From Rhodeus uyekii (lineage: Eukaryota > Chordata > Actinopteri > Cypriniformes > Acheilognathidae), in the NCBI GenBank assembly GCA_037043235.1, contig JAWRVZ010000016.1, positions 4,345,501 through 4,409,500 on the forward strand: a stretch of 64,000 nt of DNA, written 5' to 3'. The notes below the pieces were generated by a model. It searched no databases. It was not told the origin of the DNA and was given only the letters and a program-made list of their open reading frames with translations. Shown here piece by piece: positions 56,280 through 64,000 of this stretch. Both the position numbers and the translations under genes were made by a program. Positions within the stretch are counted from its first letter, which is position 1; every line of letters starts with the position of its first letter.

Positions 56280-56765
56280 AAGTAAGCTTCTTTATGTGAT
56301 GGTCGGCTGCAGGACCCAGTTAGCTGCCCTGATGGTACAGCGCTGGATGTCCTGCAACGCCGGCTCACTGCTGGGTTTTATTTGGTTCGTTACTTCCACA
56401 TCCCTTTGGGTGGTCGGTGGTGGATAAACCCCCTAGTATCCTGTCTCCTCTGTGGCACACGCCAGGATTATGCTTGCCCTTTGGGCATTGGACGCTTACA
56501 AAGGTTTGAACAACTGTTCGTGTGTTTAGGCCCCCTAACGAAAACAAAATGGGGGTCTCTCGTGTCCAAGCAGAGTGAGTGGTTAGCCGAGGCTATCTCA
56601 CTAGTTTAAGTCAGCTGGGTTGACCGCACCCTTGTCAATCCAAGCTCTCTCCACTAGGGGTATGGCCAGCATTCAGGCCCTTCTGTCAGGAGGTATATTT
56701 GTAATGCGGCAGGCTGTTCTCTGCTGTTCGCACACTTCTTTAGGCTCTACAACTTAGACCTAGAT
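56280..56765 (+). pseudogene. DIRS tyrosine recombinase end, copy F (broken)
   Basis: The catalytic block reads ALSTRGMASIQALLSG, with Leu where the catalytic His (AHSTR) is expected. After a frameshift, ICNAAGCSLLFAHFFRLYNLD-like sequence keeps the tyrosine region. The preceding part, LNNCSCV and the segment near 56530-56600 ending in EAISL, is also interrupted. Loss of the His plus the frameshift makes the recombinase inactive. Confidence 0.7.
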
Positions 56766-56883
56766 TTCTCTCCTGGGGCCCAGGTGTCTTCTCCTGAGGG
56801 TGATCACATCTGACATGCACTTGTCGCTATGGCAGCGTTGGTATATCGTTCCCACAGTGCTAGACGCAGCGCGAGTTCCCTTG

Positions 56884-57197
56884 AAAGGGAACGTCTCGGT
56901 TACGTATGTAACCTTAGTTCCCTGAATAGGGAACGAGACGCTGTGTCTCTTCGCCATACCTCCTACGTGCCTGTCAACAGCATCTACTTCAGGCACTTTC
57001 AGCTACTGGCTGTTTGGCAGGGCATGCATTTATAGATTCCTGGTTCGTGACGTCACCCGCTCTGACGTCCTCTCACGCGATTGGCTAGATTACATAGGTG
57101 CTTCATGACGCATTCACGCAGGGGCGTTCCCACAGTGCTAGACGCAGCGTCTCGTTCCCTATTCAGGGAACTAAGGTTACATACGTAACCGAGACGT
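56884..57197. repeat. Terminal hairpin module, DIRS copy F
   Basis: The arm at 56888-56945, with GGTTACGTATGTAACC at 56898-56913, is the inverse of 57142-57197, with GGTTACATACGTAACC at 57175-57190. The loop contains the right inverted terminal repeat (57001-57149). Arms are nearly perfect over about 55 bases. Confidence 0.88.
57001..57149 (-). repeat. Right inverted terminal repeat, DIRS copy F
   Basis: Inverse of 52263-52411 with no mismatch seen. It starts AGCTACTGGCTGTTTGGC and ends GTGCTAGACGCAGCG. Confidence 0.92.
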
Positions 57198-57307
57198 TTT
57201 TTAAGAATTGTATGCGTCTGTTTTCCATTTCTCTCTTTTTCTATTGTAATTTACTATGGGTCATACGTTTGTAATGATTCAGATTAGTTTAAATGTTTTG
57301 TCTCTTA

Positions 57308-57510
57308 TGCTCACCAGTGCTGTTTTTCTGATCAAAATCCAGTAAATCAGCAATATTGTGGGTGGAAAAAATTACAATTTTGAATGTAATTTATTCTTGT
57401 CATGTAAAGCTGAATTTTCAGTATCATTTTTCCAGTCTTCAGTGACACATTATCCTTCAGAAATCATTCTAAAATGCTAATTTACTGCTCAAGAAGCGTT
57501 GCTTATTATT
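57308..57510 (+). repeat. Dispersed teleost repeat, probably a MITE
   Basis: CTCACCAGTGCTGTTTTTCT, AAGCTGAATTTTCAGTATCA, CCTTCAGAAATCATTCTAA and GCTCAAGAAGCGTTGCTTAT match a short interspersed repeat that I recall as abundant in cyprinids. An inverted fragment is at 6112-6267. No coding capacity. Confidence 0.5.
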
Positions 57511-58030
57511 ATAATTATTATGTTATTATGTTGGGGGGAGGGGGCAGTTGTGCTTTTACAGTTACAAGGGACCAAAAAAAGATTTAACTCACACTGAAAG
57601 TCTTATGAAAAAATATGAAATGCTCATGAGATGAATGCAATACAATAGCGATACTAGAAATTGTTCAATTAAGGTGTGACTAATGGACAGAAAAATGTTC
57701 ACTTGTTCAGCAGGGTCATATTTCAGCAAAGTCTCTGAGGACTTGATAACTTGTACTTCTTGAGACTCGAGGTAGGTTTCTGTTCTGGAAAAAAGTGACA
57801 CTGGAGAATTAAGGGTTCCTGATGGTTTCACACCTAATCCTTTGACTTAATTCCTTTTTTTCTTTTTTTGCTGTTAACATGTCTCTTCTTGGACTATTAT
57901 TGTATGATCCTGCTGAACCAATGAGTTTATCTGTCTAGTATTGTATTTAATCATTTTTCAGTGTGAGTTAAATTTCTTTTTTTTAGCCCATTGTAACTGT
58001 AAAAGAAAACCAGATTAATAATTATGCACA

Positions 58031-58176
58031 CTTACATTTATGCATTCGGCAGACGCTTTTATCCAAAGTGACTTACATTGCATTCAAGGGACACATTGAA
58101 TCAGTTCTTGCTTTCCCTGTTATCGAACCCATGACCTTGGCATGGTAAACACCAATGCTCTACTGATTGAGCTACA
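58031..58176 (-). mobile_element. tRNA-derived SINE, copy 4
   Basis: The plus-strand tail CATTTATGCATTCGGCAGAC followed by TTTTATCCAAAGTGACTTAC, and a head reading GTAGCTCAATCAGTAGAGCA on the minus strand, place it in the same family. The last bases of the head (GCTTTCC) are lost. Confidence 0.82.
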
Positions 58177-59643
58177 TATACACTTTACATATGTATATGC
58201 AAGTATACTACTATGGTACTATACTATACACATTTTACTGTACATCGGGTCTTGAATTTTACAATTATTCATTTAGCGGATTAGCGGATACAGAAAGCGA
58301 TTAGTCCTGAAGAGGCAAAAGTACACAAGAGAGTTCACAAAACAAAGTTTCGAAGTTGCTTGAAGTAGTAGTACGCAACATTCACTGTTATGTAAAGATT
58401 ATCCCTGTTGTTAAAGTCTAAAAGGCACCAAGGGGCCCATAAATTGATATCTGGGAACCATCTACTATTGCAAAAATATCTCCTATTATTTGTGCTTTTG
58501 GAACCAGAGTGGTCCACTGCAACGGATTAAAATTAACTTCAACAGTTAATTGTGTTTATGCAATTCACATCAGTATGAACTCACAAGTCCACAGCAGCTC
58601 TAAAACTCACCAACACTTCATGTTCCATGGAAGAGGATCTCACCTAAATCCTTTGCACATTCATTGGATGGAGAAGAGAAAGAGACAGATGTATTACAGA
58701 TTAAAGGATTAGCCTCAGACCTGCCTCTGACTCCTAATTTAAAAGCCATAAACCTTCATCTGAGCTCAAAAGAGCTCATCCAAGGTGCTGATCTGGCTCA
58801 TCCTTGCTTGTTAAAGAGAGCTAGATCCTGACAAAGCCACATCAAAAATCTAGGGAGATTTGACTGCAACTGTATTACCAACACAAATTTTGAGCTCTGT
58901 ACAAGACATAAGGTCCTTTTTGACAGGTATCTCACAAATAATCACAGAGAAAACATAGACTGAATAAAAGTATGCAAAAGTGCTGTGGAAAACACCTGTG
59001 TTGACCCAACATCGCGAGAGGAAATATGGAGAAATGTATCAAGGACTCTGACCAACTACAGAGGAGCACTGTTTATCACTTTTTATACTTCCTGAACTTT
59101 TTTAATTACACTTTCAAAACAAAACAGTTTGGAAATTGGAAGATACTGTTTGGATACTAATTGGAAGCTCTACCACAGTACATTAATTCTTGCCATTCAT
59201 CTAAATGTTCAAAAACCACAAGCTGCAAATTCTCCACATTAACCTGGCAAATGAGTTTAAGTAACCCCTTGTTCTTAGGCTTGGAAGAAAATGACATGTT
59301 GAATATAGTATTATGTTCTGTGTTAGTGTTCATAGACTGCTATACTGGACCAGTCCACTACAGGCTATGAGAGAGAATGGTCTGCTGTTAAAAAGTAATG
59401 ACAGAAGAAATGAAGGAAGTGCTGATAATTTTGTGAATGAGCCATCCTCTCTCCTTTTTTTATTTATTTTGTTTAAGAGTCCGAAACATTACAGAAACAA
59501 AAAAAAAAAAAAAAATTCTAAATGTTTTTTTTCTGATGCAATAATTTTATTTTGAAAGCTTTGCTTGAATGCTGCTGACCCTTCTTGTCAGACACAGTTT
59601 AAGTAAAGAGTAAAAACCTGAGAAAAACATGCAATCCTTGCTA

Positions 59644-59673
59644 GCTTTCCTGTAGCTCAATTTGTAGAGCTTG
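59644..59673 (+). repeat. tRNA-derived SINE head fragment
   Basis: GCTTTCCTGTAGCTCAATTT followed by GTAGAGC is the first ~30 bases of the SINE family only. Confidence 0.6.
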
Positions 59674-60724
59674 TCAAACACTTGTTTAAGAATGGAACAT
59701 AACCATGCAAACTGAAATTTAAAGTTGTTCTAACTTAATCTTTGAGTTTTTTAACTTAAATATTTCAATGTGACTGATCACCTCAAAAAAAATGGAGATC
59801 TGATAACTTATTAAGGTTTACAGGGGCTAATAGTGCCACACTAACCTTCACCTCTTGACTGGGGCAAATATGTACCTTCAAGCTCCTCATTAAAACTTCT
59901 CAATGTCAGCTGATTTTTCTCTGCACATTACATCATACCGTTTAAATATTCACAAAAGTGTGATTTTGTTTAATGACATTCTTTTTCAAGAGTTTGTAGA
60001 TTTGTGGAAATGCTTGCCAAAAATGTCCAGTGAGGCCTCTCCTCGAGCTTCCTTCCAGGCTGACAGGCAATTTTTGGAGGACATCCTCTGGTCATGAAAT
60101 GCATGAATTTTAAGCAGAGTAAAATAATGGACAACCTTTGCCTCAAGTGCTTAATTAACATATGGAAAGGGTCTTCACCTGCAAGCTCGGCCCCATTGGG
60201 ACATCTGTCCGATTTCTCTATATCTAGCCCACGGGTTATGACTATCTGGAGTGACTTCTCTTTCTACTGACGTCTGACTCAGGACTCACTCAAGAGCCCC
60301 TGAGGACTCATTAGTAAGACAGTGCAAGAAGATCTCAGCTTTCCATTTTTTGCCATATTGGGCAGATGGACAGTCAGCCTAGGCAGAATGACTACAAAAT
60401 ACTGATAATCCATGCAGTTTCTATAAAATCCCTTGATCCTAAATCCACATAAGAAATGGCGTCAGCTATCGTGAACCTGTTAGAGCTCTAAGGGATTATT
60501 TTGACTGCGTATTGACTCTAGTTATTCAGCCTTTATCTTAAAAAAACATCAATGAATTTTTAAGCAAGCAATTTTAGTGTATGAAGGACAACCTTCTGAG
60601 AGCAAGAAAAAGTGTGAGTATGCAAGAAGGTTGTCAGTGCAACCAACATTTTGAGGATGTTTAATTAAGGAAATATCTTGACTAAAATTAAAATGTGAAC
60701 CATCATAATTGTTCCTAATAACTT

Positions 60725-61045
60725 TGTAACAATGTTTAACGTTCAGGGAGGAAGGAGGCGGGAACCGGCAGACATTTAAACACACTTTAATGGTGAAAAT
60801 AAAACATAAACTCAAAACGAAAGTAATGGCGGCAGCCCCTCGCGGTCGACTGCCGCCCACACAAAACACAACATAAAGTCCCAGGCCTGGTCCTCTCTCG
60901 TCTTCACTGTCGTCGCTCCTCCTTTTAAGCCTCCGCTCCTCCGTGAGACGAGAGACCGATGGCTCGCAGGTGTCGCTCATTATCCATCACGCCACCGGCT
61001 CTCGTGACGCTCTCACGGTCCCTCGACCCCGCCCTGCTCGCCACA
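60725..61045 (-). repeat. 3' LTR of the mini element
   Basis: 321 bases, identical to 61700-62020 except at 60943. On the minus strand it holds a TATA-like CTTAAAAGGAGG and an ATTAAAG polyadenylation-type signal. Confidence 0.93.
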
Positions 61046-61680
61046 TACCCCCAACGCCCTTCGCAGGCCGGGGGGTACTCCCGAGACTGCGCTCTACTCC
61101 CCCCCCCCCCCCCCCTCCTCCGGGGGGGGCCCGATCACGGCGGCCGTGGTACCTGGGGGTAAGGACAGACGAGGCGAGGGAAAAGGAAACGGAGACAAGA
61201 GGAGCGACAGCGACGAGAGAGGGGAGAGAGGAAAAAGAAAGAAAAAAAAAAAAAATCTTGGTCCGGTTCCCAGACACGCTGACTCTCGGTCCTCGACTGA
61301 CCGAGAGACTTCCTCGCGGCGCCATGCGGTGGCACCGGACGCTGATCGCTGGATGGCTTGGCGCTCCTCCGCCTCCTGGCGGCCGGCGACGACTCCTCTC
61401 GAGGGCAGCCGGCAGCGAGTCCCCCGTTTCCTGCTCCTCCCCAGCATGGCGGACGGCAGCAGGCTTTCGGCGCGCTGGCAAACGGGGCGACTCCTCCGTT
61501 CCCTCGCAGACGGCAGCCTCCCACCTCGTCCCAGGAGCGCGGTCTCTAGCTCGCCGTCCCAGTCGATCCTCTCTCGCTCCAGCACCACCGCCTCGGGCAG
61601 ACGCTCGCGGTTTTCACCCTCTCGCGCTGCCCGACCTCCGCAGCACCGCGAGTCCTCCCAGCAGCGAGGGCTCTCCAACC
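61046..61680. other. Interior of the mini LTR element, no protein recognised
   Basis: GC-rich, with a poly-C run near 61090-61112 and a purine-rich A-tract near 61233-61255. Long overlapping open frames on both strands reflect base composition, not coding: none shows Gag, protease, RT or integrase motifs. It probably carries packaging signals only. Confidence 0.55.
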
Positions 61681-61698
61681 TCCCGGGTTTCGGCACCA
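61681..61698 (-). other. Primer-binding site for tRNA-Phe
   Basis: On the minus strand TGGTGCCGAAACCCGGGA lies one base inside the 5' LTR. It is complementary over 18 bases to the 3' end of tRNA-Phe including CCA (TCCCGGGTTTCGGCACCA). This fixes the element's polarity. Confidence 0.85.
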
Positions 61699-61699
61699 G

Positions 61700-62020
61700 T
61701 GTAACAATGTTTAACGTTCAGGGAGGAAGGAGGCGGGAACCGGCAGACATTTAAACACACTTTAATGGTGAAAATAAAACATAAACTCAAAACGAAAGTA
61801 ATGGCGGCAGCCCCTCGCGGTCGACTGCCGCCCACACAAAACACAACATAAAGTCCCAGGCCTGGTCCTCTCTCGTCTTCACTGTCGTCGCTCCTCCTTT
61901 TAAGCCTCCGCTCCTCCATGAGACGAGAGACCGATGGCTCGCAGGTGTCGCTCATTATCCATCACGCCACCGGCTCTCGTGACGCTCTCACGGTCCCTCG
62001 ACCCCGCCCTGCTCGCCACA
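61700..62020 (-). repeat. 5' LTR of the mini element
   Basis: 321 bases, the partner of 60725-61045. The CTTAAAAGG motif on the minus strand is the likely TATA box that would drive the element. Confidence 0.93.
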
Positions 62021-62025
62021 AACTT

Positions 62026-62370
62026 AAATGACCCTAACATTTTCAATATTGTGTACATCATTGTTTGTTTTTCTAGTAGGACCATCAATCCTAGAGAACA
62101 TTGTGTAAAGTCTTAAAAATCATATGAATGCCTTAAAAACATGAAAAATTCCACACGCAGTCAAAAAGATATCCATCCTGACGTCACAAGACGACATATT
62201 TCTAGACATGACATGAAAATATGCAAATAACACTAGCAAATGATTTAACAACGAATTGTTTGACATCAATCTCACTTGCTCTGCTTGTTGATTCCAACAA
62301 GAGGAACTAAATCAATAGGGATTACACATGCAAGATGCTGCTAAATGGCTATAATTCACACATGTTAGTG
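62026..62370. other. No gene seen
   Basis: AT-rich sequence between the mini LTR element and DIRS copy G, with no recognised feature. Confidence 0.5.
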
Positions 62371-62465
62371 TGATTCCCTTTCAAAAGGGAACTCTATGTT
62401 GCATCCCCTATTGGGGGAACACCTCTGGTATGATGGGTGTCTGAACCACGAGTCTAATCACAACA

Positions 62466-62726
62466 ATGGACATTGCGTGCAACCATGAGTATAAAATGCA
62501 CCTGTGCCGTATGTCATCCTCTTTCTTATGTTCAGAAAGATGCTCTTTGAAGCAGTGTGTTCATCTGTGCGTTCTGACACCTGATGATACGCATGAAATG
62601 TGCGTATCTGCTTGGGTGAAGAAGCATGCACGTACAGTCCTTGAGGGGGCTGTTTTCATGCATCATGAGCACTTTCCTCTGAGGAGGCTTCACTATTGTT
62701 TGTCCCTTTTCTTGAGGGAATCATGA
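62466..62726 (+). pseudogene. DIRS gag amino-terminal fragment, copy G
   Basis: An 86-codon frame with DDTHEMCVSAWVKKHARTVL, then HHEHFPLRRLHYCLSLFLRE. The pattern parallels copy B (CVLGAEHARTARG, CNHC, LHSRLAVFD). In that copy CxxC is intact; here the cysteines have become HHEH-like residues. The stop after RES cuts gag off near its start. Like other Gag pieces it is identified by comparison, not by a catalytic motif. Confidence 0.6.
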
Positions 62727-62949
62727 CAAGCATCTGCACTTAGCGGTTCAAGACCTGCTGCAGTTGATATGAGTGGGAAACTACAATTGTGGGATTGTGG
62801 TTGGAGCTCACCGATGAATTGGAGAATGGTGTGAATATCTCTTGTTTGTTGGCGACTGGCGAGAGCGGGTTTCCAGATGAGGAGGAGTTCTCGCTCACTT
62901 CATTTTGGCTGAATGGAGCGTAGGGTGTTGTTAGGCCTCCTTTCGATTT

Positions 62950-63560
62950 AGAGAGCCGTCATGCTGAGGCCTCCGCTCCTAGAGCTTGGCTTGCTAAGTT
63001 TTTAGGTTCTCTGTCAGCCTCCTTAGCTACAGCAAGCATTGTCAGGCCTCCTCTCGCTGAAGACAGTTGTTTATTTGAGGACTCAGATCCCCTGAGCTCT
63101 GCTTGCATAGCATTCATGAGTGGTAAACTCTTGAGCATGTCCTGAGCATGGGGCATTGTTAGGCTGAGGCCTCTGCTTCTAGTGCTTGGTTTGCTATGTT
63201 GTTAGGCTCTCTTTGAGTCTCCTTAGACATGGCAAGCCTCTTCTCGCTAAAGAGTTATTTATTTGAGGCCTCCAATCCATTGAGCTCTCCTCAGATAGCA
63301 TTTTCAAGTGTAGCATGTCTCATATCTCCTTGCAGTATGTCCTGAGTTTGAGGCATTGTAAGGTCATCATACTGAGGCCTCCATTTCTAGAGTTTGACAA
63401 GCGGTAGAGTAACATGTTAGGTTGTTAGGCTCTCTGGGAGCCTCCCTGACTACTGAGCTCAAGAGTATTGATAGGCCTCACCTCATAGCTTTGTAAGCCA
63501 ATTGACTCTTGCAAGTTCTGAGTGTGAGGCTCTCTGTGAGCCTACTGGGACACCGGCCTG
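62950..63560. repeat. ~210-base tandem repeat array in DIRS copy G
   Basis: The unit starts at about 62962 (GCTGAGGCCTCCGCTCCTAG), 63163 (GCTGAGGCCTCTGCTTCTAG) and 63379 (ACTGAGGCCTCCATTTCTAG). A partial fourth unit is near 63520 (GAGGCTCTCTGTGAGCCTAC). Units contain GTTAGGCTCTCT followed by GCCTCCTTAG-like blocks and differ substantially, so the array is old. Confidence 0.7.
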
Positions 63561-64000
63561 AATATGGGTGTAGCTGGGCTTCCCTTTAGAGTTTGCTCCT
63601 GTGGCCTCCATTCTTTAGAAGCTCCGGCCAAGGCTCATTGCTGGTGCACATTAGGGATGAGAACTCATTTGGGTCCTTTGACTTGGCTCAGCCAGTCGGG
63701 CATTCATCCCTTCAACATTATAACATTAATATTCTGTTCGACCCCCAAGGGTATGCAGCATAGAGTTCCCTTTCAAAATTGAATGTCCGATGGTTACATT
63801 GCATTTCATCTTTTATACATATGCAACTCAATTTGCTCCATTTTACAGTGATGTTACTACATCATGGCTTGTTCTTTAGATAATGACAATAAAATAAAAT
63901 TAAAAAAATTAAAATCTTGAGCAAGTTGCATAAAATTTTAACATGCATTAAATGTATAACATTTTAAAACAGTTTATTTTGATCTAGTATGACCCAATAG

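Larger units (their letters stand above)
52241..57197 (+). mobile_element. DIRS-type retrotransposon, copy F, intact ends, scrambled interior
   Basis: Both ends are preserved. AGTTCCCTTTCAAGGGAACT and a 149-base terminal repeat (52263-52411) are at the left. The inverse repeat (57001-57149) lies in the loop of a terminal hairpin module (56884-57197) at the right. Between them, plus-strand gag, RT/RNase H and recombinase sequences appear in normal order. They are interrupted by stops, duplicated segments and frameshifts. The contrast between clean ends and a decayed core suggests that the copy moved recently using enzymes from another element. Confidence 0.85.
57511..60719. other. No gene seen apart from SINE copies
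   Basis: AT-rich, mostly single-copy-looking sequence. It includes SINE copies at 58031-58176 and 59644-59673. Stretches near 58700-58820 and 60000-60400 are more balanced in composition. No open frame has domain features. Confidence 0.4.
60725..62020 (-). mobile_element. Short non-autonomous LTR element, complete and young
   Basis: Two 321-base LTRs (60725-61045 and 61700-62020), each TGTAAC...GCCACA, flank a 654-base interior. The whole is bracketed by the target duplication AACTT (60720-60724 and 62021-62025). The LTRs differ at one position (G at 60943, A at 61918). The interior has no Gag or Pol; it is GC-rich with homopolymer runs. A tRNA-Phe primer site next to the right LTR sets minus orientation. 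It resembles the class called TRIM and would depend on proteins of an autonomous relative. Confidence 0.93.
62371..63800 (+). mobile_element. DIRS-family element, copy G, second subfamily
   Basis: The left end AAAGGGAACTCTATGTTGCA (about 62384-62403) is the inverse of the right end TGCAGCATAGAGTTCCCTTT (about 63754-63773). TATA-like GAGTATAAAATGC (62486) precedes a gag frame. The interior lacks RT, RNase H and recombinase, and has a ~210-base repeat array instead. Its termini differ from copies A-F (CTATGTTGCATC versus GCTGCGTC), so it is a related but distinct family, here a non-autonomous copy. Confidence 0.65.

Noticed and set aside
7635..58176. Possible tRNA genes at the tRNA-like segments
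   Set aside because: All are followed by the same SINE tail and have mutated boxes or stems. They are SINE heads, not tRNA genes.
60943..61754. Long overlapping open frames (up to about 250 codons) on both strands
   Set aside because: They lie in GC-rich, low-complexity sequence of the mini LTR element, overlap in several frames, and show no Gag, Pol or other domain. Base composition explains them.

Overview
The window looks like intergenic or intronic DNA from a teleost fish, most likely a cyprinid. This rests on the repeats: several DIRS-type retrotransposons, an L2 LINE with an esterase ORF1, a chromodomain Ty3/Gypsy element, a 5S-rRNA-derived SINE, a tRNA-derived SINE, Tc1 and pogo-like DNA transposons, solo LTRs and long (TA)n, (TG)n and (TGTA)n microsatellites. 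I see no complete host gene. One weak candidate terminal exon lies near 14.85 kb.

Layout. 590-4740: a rearranged DIRS copy (A, minus). 6270-7369: a pogo-like element with TA target duplications. 9.6-12.0 kb: DIRS copy B, carrying an antisense insert that encodes a small membrane/coiled-coil protein. 12161-12579: a solo LTR. 15.2-22.5 kb: DIRS copies C and D. D is nested with a 5S-derived SINE, an internally deleted L2, a second copy of the membrane/coiled-coil element and a solo LTR. 26.85-28.54 kb: DIRS copy E. 30109-30620: a solo LTR inside a DIRS end fragment. 32.6-42.2 kb: a long minus-strand L2 LINE, split by a Gypsy element (36326-40405, 5-bp target duplication CAGAC) and by an unidentified ~620-bp insert. 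44.1-46.3 kb: remnants of two LTR elements with a nested SINE and a nested solo LTR. 48.9-49.9 kb: a Tc1 pseudogene. 52.2-57.2 kb: DIRS copy F, with near-perfect inverted termini and a scrambled interior. 60725-62020: a short, very young non-autonomous LTR element with a tRNA-Phe primer site. 62.4-63.8 kb: part of a second DIRS family (G).

How the parts relate. The coding capacity belongs to selfish elements. The L2 encodes ORF1 (nucleic-acid/esterase protein) and ORF2 (endonuclease plus reverse transcriptase). The Gypsy element encodes Gag and Pol (RT, RNase H, integrase, chromodomain). The DIRS copies encode Gag, RT/RNase H and a tyrosine recombinase. Almost all are broken; the L2 ORF1 and the Gypsy pol are the longest uninterrupted frames. 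Nesting gives a relative order: DIRS D predates the L2, SINE, solo LTR and membrane/coiled-coil inserts inside it, and the large L2 predates the Gypsy insertion. The youngest insertion appears to be the 60.7-62.0 kb element, whose two LTRs differ at one base.

The most unusual items are the two-copy membrane/coiled-coil element, the conserved terminal hairpin of the DIRS copies, the apparent self-priming site of the Gypsy element and the tRNA-Phe-primed mini LTR element. All identifications come from reading the sequence and recalling family features; no database search was run.
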